Below are positions 17,245-26,673 of a stretch of 64,000 nucleotides of DNA, one piece after another. The notes under the pieces are model-generated. The model was not told the origin of the DNA. It made no database searches and saw only the letters and a list, made by a program, of their open reading frames with translations. The position numbers and the translations under genes are program-made. The stretch's first letter is position 1. Each line of letters opens with the position of its first letter. Source of the DNA: Robiginitomaculum sp. (lineage in GTDB: Bacteria > Pseudomonadota > Alphaproteobacteria > Caulobacterales > Maricaulaceae); the NCBI GenBank assembly GCA_021776515.1, contig JAJFFS010000019.1, forward strand, positions 1 through 64,000, in the 5' to 3' direction.

Positions 17245-17789
17245 ACCGTCACGGCCTCCTTGTCTTCCAGCAAAGCGCGCATTTTCGCCTTGCCCCTCAT
17301 TATATGCGATTTAACCGTACCCAAAGGCAAGCCCGTAACCTCGGCTGCCTCGGTATGGCTCATGCCAGAGGAAAAGCATAATACGATCACAGTGCGCTCC
17401 ACCTCACTTAATTGCGCCAATGCCCGGTCCAGATCCAAGGCATTGCCACTATCCCAGTTTGTCTCACGCATTTCCACGTCTTGATGGGATTTATACCGTT
17501 CCATCGCCGCATCGGCTGATTTTCTTTTGCGGGCCGCCTGTAAAAATTCGGTGTAGGCGATCCGGCACAACCAGCTTTTGAAACTACCTTTGCCGGTAAA
17601 TGTGCCAATTTTACGATAGGCCTTGATAAAAGCATCCTGCGCCAAATCATCAGCCAGCGCATGATTGCCGGTCATCCGGGTCAGCATGGCGCGCACCAAA
17701 GTCTGGTAACGTTCAACCAACTGCCCAAAGGCGTGCCGGTCGCCCGTGGCGACGACCAGCCCAACCAGTTCCAGATCCTGCGCTGCCAT
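17241..17789 (-). CDS. ECF-type RNA polymerase sigma factor
   Basis: This encodes 182 residues. Region 2 shows the conserved QDAFIKAYRKIGTF and FKSWLCRIAYTEFLQAARK elements. Region 4 shows LSEVERTVIVLCFSSGMSHTEA followed by GLPLGTVKSHIMRGKAKMR, the helix-turn-helix that reads the -35 element. It directs RNA polymerase to stress promoters. The next gene encodes a small membrane protein that overlaps it by 4 bases and may hold it inactive. The inducing signal cannot be inferred. Confidence 0.92.
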   Translation of the reverse strand: MAAQDLELVGLVVATGDRHAFGQLVERYQTLVRAMLTRMTGNHALADDLAQDAFIKAYRKIGTFTGKGSFKSWLCRIAYTEFLQAARKRKSADAAMERYKSHQDVEMRETNWDSGNALDLDRALAQLSEVERTVIVLCFSSGMSHTEAAEVTGLPLGTVKSHIMRGKAKMRALLEDKEAVTV

Positions 17790-17811
17790 TCCCCGAAGCC
17801 CTTTGCGATGA

Positions 17812-18195
17812 CTATTCGGTTTTGTCGTTCTTCAAGAAGAAGTGCATCAAAAGCAAGGCAATACCGATAAAGCCGGGAATGGCAGCAACGCCCGCAAGAA
17901 TTGGCAATATTTCTTCATCACCATCGGCAATGCCAATGCCACCGCCCATGACGATAAGGCCAAGCGCCACCGCGATCAAAACAAGCCCGGAACGCAGGTC
18001 TTTATGTGGATTGTGGTTGGGTTGCACACCAAGGGCTTTTACCGTTTCCGGCGTCAGTTCCACGCCTTTTTCTATGGCCTTTTGCACCGTTTTTTGTATG
18101 GCCTGATTTGATTTGGTACGTGCCTGAGACACAAACCAGACGATGGCTATGACCATCAAAAACGGTGCCAGCGGGATAAGAACTCCAAAATCCAT
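17812..18195 (-). CDS. DUF6249-type small membrane protein
   Basis: This encodes 127 residues with three hydrophobic segments (about residues 4-22, 72-90 and 98-117) and a polar loop containing KAIEKGVELTPETVKALG. This loop between the first and second helices is characteristic of the DUF6249 family, commonly found beside ECF sigma factor genes in Proteobacteria. It ends 22 bases before the sigma factor start on the same strand, so the three genes 18195-16912 may form one operon. Function is unknown; an inner-membrane accessory role is an inference. Confidence 0.78.
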   Translation of the reverse strand: MDFGVLIPLAPFLMVIAIVWFVSQARTKSNQAIQKTVQKAIEKGVELTPETVKALGVQPNHNPHKDLRSGLVLIAVALGLIVMGGGIGIADGDEEILPILAGVAAIPGFIGIALLLMHFFLKNDKTE

Positions 18196-18262
18196 TTTCT
18201 TTCTCCATTTTTTGTTGGCGGCATAAACGCCGTCTGACCATAAGATGCGGGCAAGGTCATAA

Positions 18263-18418
18263 ATGGATGCACCGCCCTACAACATTCTGCACATCAAGCC
18301 GACAAAGCGGAAAAAGAAGATGAAACACGATAACCACCCCTACATTGACTGCAAGGGTGCCAAAACCATTGCTGGCAAGCAAGAGAAGAAAAAGGAAAGA
18401 GCGCTGCTCTACCTATAA
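18263..18418 (+). CDS. Possible 51-residue lysine-rich peptide
   Basis: This short frame (MDAPPYNILHIKPTKRKKK and onwards) has about a quarter Lys/Arg residues and a weak AAGG site 7 bases before the ATG. It fills the gap between the divergent DUF6249 gene and the 3' end of the MarR gene, whose stop it overlaps by a few bases. The composition is unlike a chance frame in this genome, but no family is recognised. If real, it would be a small nucleic-acid-binding or ribosome-associated peptide. Confidence 0.3.
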   Translation: MDAPPYNILHIKPTKRKKKMKHDNHPYIDCKGAKTIAGKQEKKKERALLYL

Positions 18419-18919
18419 GCGATAACGGATATGATCAGTCCAGAAGCGTTCCAGCCGCATCAAGGCTCCATTAAGCTGGTCCAACTCACCACTGCCAAGA
18501 TTGGCAACAGGCCCCAGGCTTTTCAACTGACGATCAAACAGTTCTGCGACCATAGCGCAAACCTTGCTGCCTTCTTCGGTCAGACGTACCCGTACGGCGC
18601 GTTTGTCTTTTGAAGAGCGTTCATGGCTGAGGTAACCACCATCGACCAGTTTTTTAAGATTGTACGAGACATTGGATCCCAGATAATGCCCGCGCGTGCG
18701 CAATTCCCCGGCGGTTAGTTCTGCATCACCAATATTAAACAATAATAGCGCCTGCACACTGTTAATGTCATCGCGGCGCATCCGGTCCAGCTCATCCTTG
18801 ACCACATCCAGCAATTGCCTGTGCAAGCGCTCGACCAGCATTAATGTGCGCAAATACCCTTGTTGTATTTCCTGATCTTCATTACCCATCACCTGCTGCG
18901 ATTTCTGCGCTAGCGCCAT
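18413..18919 (-). CDS. MarR-family transcriptional regulator (LdtR-like)
   Basis: This encodes 168 residues starting at MALAQKSQQ (AAGGGTGAAG before the ATG). The winged-helix region contains LTAGELRTRGHYLGSNVSYNLKKLVDGGYL, then HERSSKDKRAVRVRLTEEG, the recognition helix and wing. This sequence type matches the LdtR group of alphaproteobacterial MarR proteins, known in Liberibacter and Rhizobiales for controlling cell-wall L,D-transpeptidase and stress genes. The same frame stays open for 260 codons upstream, through the antisense of the next gene, and that part is not coding. It is divergent from the acyl-CoA dehydrogenase gene across an 87-base gap. Confidence 0.88.
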   Translation of the reverse strand: MALAQKSQQVMGNEDQEIQQGYLRTLMLVERLHRQLLDVVKDELDRMRRDDINSVQALLLFNIGDAELTAGELRTRGHYLGSNVSYNLKKLVDGGYLSHERSSKDKRAVRVRLTEEGSKVCAMVAELFDRQLKSLGPVANLGSGELDQLNGALMRLERFWTDHIRYRL

Positions 18920-19006
18920 GACTTCACCCTTTTTTTTATTCTTGTTGCATTCACTATTAGCGCAGAAGGTATAAAATCCTCTTAAAGTCAGGGATATAAA
19001 ATCACA

Positions 19007-20665
19007 ATGTCCAGTTTTCGCCCCCGTACCGATCTTTCCACCCATGAAGTCAGCAACCAGCCCAAAGCTTTGGGTGCTGTTTCGCTTTATGCTGATCCGG
19101 CCGTTAATGAAGCCGTGGAAAATGCTTTTGCGCGACTTGTCAAAGACGATAAAAATTTTACCGCACAGGCAAGTCGCGTCCAAAGCGACCACCTTTCTGC
19201 CTTTGGTAAAAATGCTGGTGGTGAGGAGGCGCGCGAATGGGGCCGCCTTGCCAATGAAAACCCGCCCAAATTGCGGGCCTTTAATGCCCAGGGACAGCGC
19301 ATCGATGAAATAGAGTTTCATCCTGCCTGGCATCAGCTTATGACGCTCGGGCTGGAGGGCGGCGTTTCCAGCAGAGCCTGGACGCACCCTGATGGCGGAC
19401 ATGTCACCCATGGTGCACTGATGGCGATGATGGCGTGGACCGATGGCGGGGTGTGTTGCCCCATTTCCATGACCTACGCCGTGGCTTCGGTTCTTAAAGA
19501 CCATGACTGGACGCGTAATGAATGGATGCCACGTGTTACCCACGCCGCGTATGACCCCCGCGTCCTGCCCGCCGCGCAAAAAACCGCCGCGACAATGGGT
19601 ATGGCGATGACGGAAAAACAGGGCGGATCTGATCTTCGCGCCAACACCACCCGCGCATCTGCGCTTGGTAATGACGAAGTTGAGCTGACCGGGCATAAAT
19701 GGTTTTGCTCTGCGCCCATGTGCGATGCGTTTTTAACGTTGGCTTATGAAGAGGCAGGGCTTAGTTGCTTTCTGGTGCCGCGCTGGCGACCCGATGGCAG
19801 CCGCAACCCGATGGAAATACAACGCCTGAAGGACAAGCTGGGTGATCACTCCAATGCCTCGTCCGAGATTGAATACAGGGGCGCATGGGCCCGGCGCGTT
19901 GGCGATCCGGGGCGCGGTATCCCGACCATTATCGTTATGGCCCATCACACCCGCTATGACTGCATTACCGGTTCTGCCGGGGCCATGCGCAAGGCCGTAG
20001 TGATGGCGGCAAACTTTGTGCATCAGCGCACCGCATTTCAAAAAAAGTTGATTGACCAGCCGCTTATGCGCCACGTTCTGGCTGATTTGGCACTGGAAAG
20101 CGAAGCTGCCATGGCCCTGGCCATGCGCGTGGGTGCCAGTTTTGACGCCAGCGCCCACAACGCTCATGAAGCAGCATTATCGCGTGTTCTTACCCCCATT
20201 GCCAAATACTGGATTTGCAAACGCCAACCTTCTGTCGTGGGCGAGGCACTGGAATGCTTTGGCGGCGTTGGTTTTGTGGAAGAAACCGGCATGGCGCGGC
20301 TCTATCGCGGCGCACCCTTAAACGCCATTTGGGAGGGCTCCGGCAATGTCATCGCGCTGGATATTCAACGCGCATTAAGCGATGAGAAAATTGCCACTGC
20401 CTTTGCCGAAGAAATCACCCGCATTGGCGATGACATCCCGGCATTAACACCACTTACAGACTGGGTATTACAAACCAAAGACGCCGACCCGCGCCTGTTT
20501 GCTGAACGCGCCGCGCTGATTTTCTCTGCCGACGCCCTGCCCGGCGGCCCGGTGCGTGATGCCTATATCGCCCTGCGCCTCATGGCCCCTTCACATCTGT
20601 GGGGTGCCAATGCCAGCCAGATCGATTGTGATATACTGATCAAGCGGACTGTGGACTGGATTTAA
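19007..20665 (+). CDS. AidB-type acyl-CoA dehydrogenase family protein
   Basis: This encodes a 552-residue flavoprotein. The N-terminal region (TDLSTHEVSNQPKALGAVSL) is the extension typical of AidB. The core has MAMTEKQGGSDLRAN (flavin/acyl binding), then GHKWFCSAPMCDAFL and the C-terminal ECFGGVGFVEETGMARLYR. E. coli AidB is induced during adaptation to alkylating agents and binds DNA; many relatives are annotated simply as acyl-CoA dehydrogenases. It is divergent from the LdtR-like regulator, which may control it. The substrate is not predictable. Confidence 0.9.
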   Translation: MSSFRPRTDLSTHEVSNQPKALGAVSLYADPAVNEAVENAFARLVKDDKNFTAQASRVQSDHLSAFGKNAGGEEAREWGRLANENPPKLRAFNAQGQRIDEIEFHPAWHQLMTLGLEGGVSSRAWTHPDGGHVTHGALMAMMAWTDGGVCCPISMTYAVASVLKDHDWTRNEWMPRVTHAAYDPRVLPAAQKTAATMGMAMTEKQGGSDLRANTTRASALGNDEVELTGHKWFCSAPMCDAFLTLAYEEAGLSCFLVPRWRPDGSRNPMEIQRLKDKLGDHSNASSEIEYRGAWARRVGDPGRGIPTIIVMAHHTRYDCITGSAGAMRKAVVMAANFVHQRTAFQKKLIDQPLMRHVLADLALESEAAMALAMRVGASFDASAHNAHEAALSRVLTPIAKYWICKRQPSVVGEALECFGGVGFVEETGMARLYRGAPLNAIWEGSGNVIALDIQRALSDEKIATAFAEEITRIGDDIPALTPLTDWVLQTKDADPRLFAERAALIFSADALPGGPVRDAYIALRLMAPSHLWGANASQIDCDILIKRTVDWI

Positions 20666-20686
20666 TAAAAGTATAGAAAATGCTGA

Positions 20687-20724
20687 ACACCCGAACCTCG
20701 TCACGCAGTGTGCCGGTGGGGTGT
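20687..20724. terminator. Possible bidirectional terminator or stem-loop
   Basis: ACACCC (20687-20692) can pair with GGGTGT (20719-20724), followed by CATTTT. The structure lies exactly between the convergent ends of the acyl-CoA dehydrogenase gene (20665) and the SPOR lipoprotein gene (20742). The stem is only 6 bp with a long loop and a short T-run, so terminator function is uncertain. Confidence 0.25.
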
Positions 20725-20741
20725 CATTTTGACATGGTGGA

Positions 20742-21434
20742 TTATTCAGGCACCCGCCCGGTAAAATCGGCCGGGGCACAATAGGTACCTGCTAAAGCAA
20801 GTTTCTTACAGGTCGCCTGTGCTTCGTCACGACTGGAAAATGGTCCGGCTTTCAGGCGTTCATAAATGCCTTTATCGGAGCCCAGGTTAACGCGTTCCAC
20901 TCTGGGGCTAATATCTGCCAACACCTCTGGTGATCTGGATTTAATTTGCTGATACCCCTCCAGAGCACGGGCCGCAGTGCGATAGCTACCGATATGCACT
21001 GCATACATCAGACTGCGTGCTTGTGGCAGCTTGGGTGGCTGGGCCAAGTCCTCGGGTGCGTATGAGGCTTTGATGACATTCGCTCTGCCCATCGGCGTTT
21101 CAACGTCCATAATCATCAATTCCCCTAGCACACGCGGTTGTTGAGGCGATAATGGTTTAGAAGAAGATTTGGCACCGGTAGGCGGCATAAGTGCGGCAGC
21201 GAGTTGATAAATTTCGGGCGCTGCATCCTGAACAGTGTTAATATTACCGGCTTCTGCCCCGCGCAATCTGGCCATAACCACATCAACAGCAATCTTGAGG
21301 CCAGGATCGAGTGATTGGGCCGAGGCCGCATTGGGATCTGGTGAAAGTTCCTTTTCGTGCCCAAAAGGCAGAGCCGAACAACCACCTAACAGGGATACAG
21401 CCAGCAAACAGGAAATGAGTGAAATTCTTCGCAT
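20742..21434 (-). CDS. SPOR-domain lipoprotein
   Basis: This encodes 230 residues starting at MRRISLIS (AGGAAAGGGGG just before; an in-frame ATG 21 bases upstream is less likely). The signal peptide ends in LLGGC, a lipobox with Cys near residue 19. After a Ser/Pro-rich linker, the last 90 residues resemble a SPOR domain (YAVHIGSYRTAARALEGYQQI, then YERLKAGPFSSRDEAQATC). SPOR domains bind denuded glycan strands at the division septum. The protein is therefore probably anchored in the outer membrane and acts in cell division or wall remodelling. Confidence 0.82.
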   Translation of the reverse strand: MRRISLISCLLAVSLLGGCSALPFGHEKELSPDPNAASAQSLDPGLKIAVDVVMARLRGAEAGNINTVQDAAPEIYQLAAALMPPTGAKSSSKPLSPQQPRVLGELMIMDVETPMGRANVIKASYAPEDLAQPPKLPQARSLMYAVHIGSYRTAARALEGYQQIKSRSPEVLADISPRVERVNLGSDKGIYERLKAGPFSSRDEAQATCKKLALAGTYCAPADFTGRVPE

Positions 21435-21479
21435 CCCCCTTTCCTGCGCCAACATGGTTACTGATTGCTTAACACGCCT

Positions 21480-21914
21480 TTACCAGGCGCCAATTTCACG
21501 CAAATGAGCCCGTAGTTCAGCAGATAGTTCTGCGCCCCCGCCCTGCGCCGACAAATCTGGTGGTGCATCTTCAGCCTTGAAATATCGCCAACCTTGAAAC
21601 GGTCGGCGCGGTTGCGGTGCTGTCGGAATAATATCCAGGCCCAAAACCAGACGGCACCGTTTTATACCATCCTCACCAACGACCTCTTCCATAGCGATAA
21701 TGTTTTGCCGCGCCTGCACCACACGTTTGATGACCCAGTAAAGCGATCCCCCGGCCAACACCTCATCAGCGCGGCGAGGCGTCATACGTGTCACATGACA
21801 GGGGTTTGGCCGTTCACCACGGGCGCGGCGTGCCGCAATACGGGTCGCGTACAATTGCTGAAGCTGATCCAGCGTATCTATACCGACGCAGAGTTTGATA
21901 AGGTGTAGGGCCAT
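21480..21914 (-). CDS. DUF1489 family protein
   Basis: This encodes 144 residues of a conserved alphaproteobacterial family of unknown function. Recognisable elements are the start MALHLIKLCVGIDTLDQL, then VTRMTPRR, AGGSLYWVIKRVVQARQ and the end AELRAHLREIGAW. It is a soluble protein with no signal peptide. It lies between the SPOR lipoprotein gene (25-base gap) and the carboxylase gene on the same strand, with no functional link evident. Confidence 0.85.
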   Translation of the reverse strand: MALHLIKLCVGIDTLDQLQQLYATRIAARRARGERPNPCHVTRMTPRRADEVLAGGSLYWVIKRVVQARQNIIAMEEVVGEDGIKRCRLVLGLDIIPTAPQPRRPFQGWRYFKAEDAPPDLSAQGGGAELSAELRAHLREIGAW

Positions 21915-21979
21915 GGAGGTATTCTAGGCTGGTTTAGCATTTTTGAAAGCCAGAGTTGATGGATATACTGCACCTGCCT

Positions 21980-23971
21980 CTAGGAAGTTTCCGGCGGCAC
22001 CTCAAAACGCACCAGCACATCACCTTCGCTAACCTGTGCGCCGGGTTTAACCAATACCTTGGCAATAAGTGCATCTGCTGACGCACTTAAAGCGTGTTCC
22101 ATCTTCATGGCTTCCAGCACGACCAGCGTTTCACCCTTTTTGACCGATGCACCCGGCTTGGCAGTTACGCCAAGAACCTTGCCAGGCATTGGCGCAAGGA
22201 CAGCGGTACTGGCTTCAGCATCAAGCGTTGTAGCCTCAGGGTTTGGTTTTCCAAACCACCAGGCATCGCCATTATCAAACGTCACCTGTCCGTCACTACA
22301 GGCAACACTTTGCGCCCGGTGCAAAGTGCCATTGATCTCAAAATACACCACTTCGCCTTGACTACGTACATCTTGCGCACGAAGGGTGATGTTATCGCAA
22401 TTCAATAGCCAGTTGCTTTCGCCATCATGCTGCAAATCCACACGCCAGGTCTCACCGTTTTCGGAATAGGCGCGGCTCAAGGAAGGCATCTGGTTGAGGC
22501 GCCAGCCATCGTGAACCTGCCAGGGATTATCACTAGTCTGGTTTTCAAACATCGTCATTTGCTTCACGAGCGCCGTGACCGCAGCCTTGCCTTGCGGCGT
22601 TTGCGAAATACTATGCAAAGCCTCGCCCTGATTATCGATAAAACCGGTATCAACCTGCCCTTTGATAAACGCAGGTGCTGTAAGACAGCGCGCTAAAAAC
22701 CCAGCATTAGTACGCACAGGCCATGACTGCATTGATGAAAGTGCCTTTGCCAACGTCTCACCGGCAAGTTTGCGCGTTGGTGCGTAAGCAATGATTTTTG
22801 CCAACATAGGGTCATAAAATTCTGAGACCTCATCGCCCTGCACAAAGCCGGTATCGACCCTTACATCGTTCTCATCTGGCAAAGTGAAATGCGTCAACAT
22901 CCCTGTTGAAGGCATATAATGATTACCCGGGTCTTCGGCATAGAGCCGCGCCTCAATCGCGTGACCGTGCAGTGAAATTTCATCCTGTTCCGGCACAGAC
23001 CCACCAGCCGCAATTTTTAACTGCAACTCTACCAGATCATAGCCTGTAACAAGTTCGCTTACCGGGTGTTCAACCTGCAAGCGGGTGTTCATTTCCATGA
23101 ACCAGAAGCGATCCGGGTTAAGCGGGCCAGAACCGTCAACAATAAATTCAACCGTACCAGCATTTTCATACGCTACGGCACGGGCAGCCGCGACAGCGGC
23201 GGCGCAAACGGCTATGCGCATTTGGCTATTTATACCGGGAGCGGGGGCTTCCTCGATAACTTTCTGGTGACGCCGTTGAACAGAACAGTCCCGCTCATAA
23301 AAATGAACAATGCGCCCGCGCCGGTCACCAAAAACCTGTACTTCAATATGACGAGGGTTCTGGATAAATTTTTCAACCAGAACCCGGTCATCACCAAAGG
23401 CTGACTTGGCTTCGCGCCGCGCTGATTCCAGTGCACCAACAAATTCATCAGCCGCATCCACCCGACGCATACCGCGTCCACCACCACCTGCCACAGCCTT
23501 GATCAGCACAGGGTAGCCGATTTTTTCAGCCTCTTTGGCTAATGTTGTTTCGCGCTGATCTTCACCGTGATAGCCGGGTGTAACCGGCACACCGGCGGCC
23601 TCCATAATGCGCTTGGCCTCATCCTTCATGCCCATCAGGCGCATGGACTGCACCGATGGCCCAACAAAAATTACATTAGCGCGTTTGCATGCCGACACCA
23701 GATTTTGATTTTCTGATAAAAACCCATAACCCGGGTGCAATGCCTCCGCGCCAGTTTGGCGCACAGCATCCATCACAGCATCGACATCAAGATAGCTTTT
23801 TGTCGACTCGGCCGGGCCAATCAATACCGCCTCATCAGCCTTACGGACATGCAAAGCATCACGATCAGCCTCGGAATACACCGCGATAGTGCGTATCCCC
23901 ATGCGTCGTGCAGTGCGAATAATCCGGCAGGCAATCTCGCCGCGATTGGCAATCAATAATGAGGTAAACAT
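21980..23971 (-). CDS. mccA: Methylcrotonyl-CoA carboxylase-type alpha subunit (biotin carboxylase plus biotin carrier)
   Basis: This encodes 663 residues. The N-terminal biotin carboxylase domain begins FTSLLIANRGEIACRIIRTA. The ATP-grasp glycine loop is IKAVAGGGGRGMRRV, the catalytic region MEMNTRLQVEHPVSE, and the C-terminal biotinyl domain carries EAMKMEHAL with the biotinylated lysine near residue 628. VPVTPGYHGEDQ and the GGGGRGMRRV loop favour the methylcrotonyl-CoA (leucine catabolism) branch over propionyl-CoA carboxylase. The carboxyltransferase beta subunit is not in the window, so substrate assignment is inference. Confidence 0.88.
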   Translation of the reverse strand: MFTSLLIANRGEIACRIIRTARRMGIRTIAVYSEADRDALHVRKADEAVLIGPAESTKSYLDVDAVMDAVRQTGAEALHPGYGFLSENQNLVSACKRANVIFVGPSVQSMRLMGMKDEAKRIMEAAGVPVTPGYHGEDQRETTLAKEAEKIGYPVLIKAVAGGGGRGMRRVDAADEFVGALESARREAKSAFGDDRVLVEKFIQNPRHIEVQVFGDRRGRIVHFYERDCSVQRRHQKVIEEAPAPGINSQMRIAVCAAAVAAARAVAYENAGTVEFIVDGSGPLNPDRFWFMEMNTRLQVEHPVSELVTGYDLVELQLKIAAGGSVPEQDEISLHGHAIEARLYAEDPGNHYMPSTGMLTHFTLPDENDVRVDTGFVQGDEVSEFYDPMLAKIIAYAPTRKLAGETLAKALSSMQSWPVRTNAGFLARCLTAPAFIKGQVDTGFIDNQGEALHSISQTPQGKAAVTALVKQMTMFENQTSDNPWQVHDGWRLNQMPSLSRAYSENGETWRVDLQHDGESNWLLNCDNITLRAQDVRSQGEVVYFEINGTLHRAQSVACSDGQVTFDNGDAWWFGKPNPEATTLDAEASTAVLAPMPGKVLGVTAKPGASVKKGETLVVLEAMKMEHALSASADALIAKVLVKPGAQVSEGDVLVRFEVPPETS

Positions 23972-23973
23972 GG

Positions 23974-25650
23974 CTAACGTCCTCTGACAGGAATACTATC
24001 CCTAAACCTGTTGGTAATTGGATAACGACGGTCACGACCAAAATTGCGGCGGCTGATTTTCACCCCGGGCGGTGCCTGCCTGCGTTTGTATTCGGCAAGG
24101 TAAAGCAAATGTTCCACCCGGCGCACAATCTCTGGCGCAAAGCCGCGGGCAACAATACTGGCCGCGTCTGCTTCCTCTTCGATCAAGGCATGTAATATGG
24201 CATCAAGGTCGACATAAGGCGGCAGGCTGTCCTGATCGGTTTGATCGGGTTTCAGTTCTGCAGAGGGCGGTTTATCGATAACTGACCTTGGGACAACTAT
24301 GCCATGCGGCCCTAATAGCCCTTGCGGAAAATGTTGATTGCGCCATTCGCAAAGGGCAAAAACCTCGGTTTTATAAATGTCTTTCAAGGCATTATAACCA
24401 CCCGACATATCCCCATAAAGCGTCGCATAACCAACGGCCATCTCAGACTTGTTGCCAGTGGTTAGCAACATCTGGCCAAATTTGTTGGAAAGCGCCATCA
24501 AGGTGACGGCCCGCACACGCGATTGCAGATTTTCCTCAGTGGTATCGGCCTCGCGCCCCTCAAAAAGCGGCCCCAGCATGTTACCATAGGTTTGCACCGC
24601 CGCCTCGATAGCAATAGTGTCATAGCGCACGCCCAAAAGCTGTGCACAAGCGCGTGCGTCATCAAGGCTTTGTTGGCTGGTATATTGCGAGGGCATCATC
24701 ACGCACCAAACCCGCTCCGGCCCTAGCGCATCAACGGCAATAGCCGCCGCCAGCGCCGAATCCACACCACCGGACAGCCCCAGAACTACACCCGGAAAAC
24801 CATTTTTATTCACATAATCGCCAAGGCCAAGGCAGAGCGCCCGCCAGACGGCCTCCAGCCCCTCAATTGGTGACGATAATAATACCTCTTCGGCTTCCCA
24901 ACCCTGCTTCCCATGTTGCCAGCGCAAAGTATCTATTGATGAGGTATAGGACAGAACACGTTGTACAATTTTACCAGCGCTATCGCAGGAAAATCCGCCA
25001 CCATCAAAGACCAGTTCATCCTGTCCGCCAACCTGATTGACGAAAACCAGCGGTAATTTTAAATCTGTATTCCAGGTTGAAAATGCCTCGTGCCGGAAAT
25101 CATTGATACCACGGCGAAACGGCGAACCGTTAATACACAAAAGCATTTCTGCCCCGGCTGCGGCCAGCGCACGTGGAACGGTTGGTAACCAGATGTCCTC
25201 GCAAATGGGCAGACCCAGCATAACCCCGCGAAATTTTACCGGTTCTGGCACCGGGCCGGGACTGAACACCCGTTTTTCATCAAAGACCGCATAATTTGGC
25301 AATTCATGCTTGTATCGCCGCGCAAAAATTTGCCCGCCATCCAGCAGCAACACTGCGTTATAAAGCTCACCCTCATCCACCCAGGGTGCCGCTACCAGCA
25401 ATGCCGGGCCGTTATCACTGGTTTCCAGCGCCAGCGCCTCAACAGCAGCGCGACAAGCGGCAACGGCTGAGGGCTTTAGCACCAGATCTTCGGGCGGATA
25501 ACCCAGCACGCCCAGTTCAGTTGTCAGAACAATATCGGCACCAGCCTTTGCCCCTTCGGCACGAGCCGCACGGATAAGCGCGCAATTACCCGCTATGTCG
25601 CCCATAACCGGGTTAAGTTGTGCAGAGGTAATCGTCAGGGTGCGCGTCAT
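23974..25650 (-). CDS. nadE: Glutamine-dependent NAD+ synthetase
   Basis: This encodes 558 residues. The N-terminal nitrilase-type glutaminase domain has Glu (TTELGVLGYPPEDL), Lys (RRYKHELPNY) and Cys (GLPICEDIW) of the catalytic triad. The C-terminal synthetase domain has the pyrophosphate loop LGLSGGVDSAL (near residue 291) and TGNKSEMAVGYATLYGDM. It amidates nicotinic acid adenine dinucleotide to NAD+ using glutamine. It lies 2 bases before the carboxylase gene on the same strand, so the two are probably cotranscribed. Confidence 0.95.
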   Translation of the reverse strand: MTRTLTITSAQLNPVMGDIAGNCALIRAARAEGAKAGADIVLTTELGVLGYPPEDLVLKPSAVAACRAAVEALALETSDNGPALLVAAPWVDEGELYNAVLLLDGGQIFARRYKHELPNYAVFDEKRVFSPGPVPEPVKFRGVMLGLPICEDIWLPTVPRALAAAGAEMLLCINGSPFRRGINDFRHEAFSTWNTDLKLPLVFVNQVGGQDELVFDGGGFSCDSAGKIVQRVLSYTSSIDTLRWQHGKQGWEAEEVLLSSPIEGLEAVWRALCLGLGDYVNKNGFPGVVLGLSGGVDSALAAAIAVDALGPERVWCVMMPSQYTSQQSLDDARACAQLLGVRYDTIAIEAAVQTYGNMLGPLFEGREADTTEENLQSRVRAVTLMALSNKFGQMLLTTGNKSEMAVGYATLYGDMSGGYNALKDIYKTEVFALCEWRNQHFPQGLLGPHGIVVPRSVIDKPPSAELKPDQTDQDSLPPYVDLDAILHALIEEEADAASIVARGFAPEIVRRVEHLLYLAEYKRRQAPPGVKISRRNFGRDRRYPITNRFRDSIPVRGR

Positions 25651-25668
25651 AGCGCCCTTTTAGATAGC

Positions 25669-26580
25669 TTAGGCGACCTTATCAACACGAAGCGCCAGTG
25701 CCAGCGCCCTGGCGCCAGCAACACCGCATACCGGCACGCTTTCACCGTCCAGAATACCGCGCACAAAGGCATTGACCTCAGCGCCCAGGCAATCCTGCGC
25801 CTCTGGCTCATCTGCAAAGCGTGAATTCAGTGCGAAGGGCGTTCCGTTCACCAAAGAACGGTTAAAAAAATCAATCTCGACAACGCCGGAAGGGTACTCA
25901 ATACGCATATTGCGCTGACGATCCTTGGCCACCCGCGAAGCATGAACCGTGGCCCGCATCCCCCCCGGATAGGTAATAACCGCCCGGGCGTCATCTATGC
26001 CACCACTTGGCCCCGTAATGGTGTTCGACTGCACCTCATCGGCTTCATCGCCAGCCAGTAAATTCATCAGATCAAGGTCATGGGTCATCAGATCAAGGGT
26101 TACGCTAACGTCTGTACCACGCGCCGAATATGGTGCCAGACGACGCGCTTCAATGCTAACGGGGCGCTCAGGAATATCAAACAGGCCAATGGCCCCGGAA
26201 ACAAATCGTTCCTGATGGCCAACCTGGAGAATAACGCCCTCTTTTTCGGCCTTAGCTACCATTTTGCGGGCATCTTCAATACGGGTTGCCAGGGGTTTTT
26301 CCACCAGCACATGCAACCCATGTTCCAGCGCATCCATGGCCTGGCGAAAATGCACGCTGGCCGGGCTGGCCACAATCAGGGCATCGGCGGCGGCAATCAT
26401 CTGCTCGCGGGTTGCAAAGGCCGTCCCGCCATGTTCAGCAACCAAAGCTTGCGCCCGTTCGGGATGTTCCGGATCGTACACACCAGCAAATTCAACACGC
26501 GGATGTGCCGCCAGCTTGGCCGCATGATGGCTACCAAATACACCGGCACCTGAAATGCATATTCTGATCTTGTGGCTCAT
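25669..26580 (-). CDS. Gfo/Idh/MocA family oxidoreductase
   Basis: This encodes 303 residues. The Rossmann motif GAGVFGSHHAAKL is at residues 11-23, the family EKPLA motif is near residue 94, and the C-terminal alpha/beta domain contains MTHDLDLMNLL. Members reduce or oxidise sugars, inositols or biliverdin-like compounds with NAD(P)H; the substrate here is not predictable. It precedes nadE by 18 bases on the same strand, a pairing whose meaning is unclear. Confidence 0.88.
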   Translation of the reverse strand: MSHKIRICISGAGVFGSHHAAKLAAHPRVEFAGVYDPEHPERAQALVAEHGGTAFATREQMIAAADALIVASPASVHFRQAMDALEHGLHVLVEKPLATRIEDARKMVAKAEKEGVILQVGHQERFVSGAIGLFDIPERPVSIEARRLAPYSARGTDVSVTLDLMTHDLDLMNLLAGDEADEVQSNTITGPSGGIDDARAVITYPGGMRATVHASRVAKDRQRNMRIEYPSGVVEIDFFNRSLVNGTPFALNSRFADEPEAQDCLGAEVNAFVRGILDGESVPVCGVAGARALALALRVDKVA

Positions 26581-26673
26581 ACCTGACCCTTAACAAACTA
26601 TCCTGTTTGCAAACTGCCACTGGCAGGCGGCAACAGCAATGCAGGTTGCCAACAAGAAATGTGACCAATTCTT

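Noticed and set aside
18920-19696. N-terminal extension of the MarR gene through the antisense of the AidB-type gene
   Set aside because: The upstream sequence has no MarR homology and lies antisense to a confidently coding gene; a start with ribosome-binding site exists at 18919.
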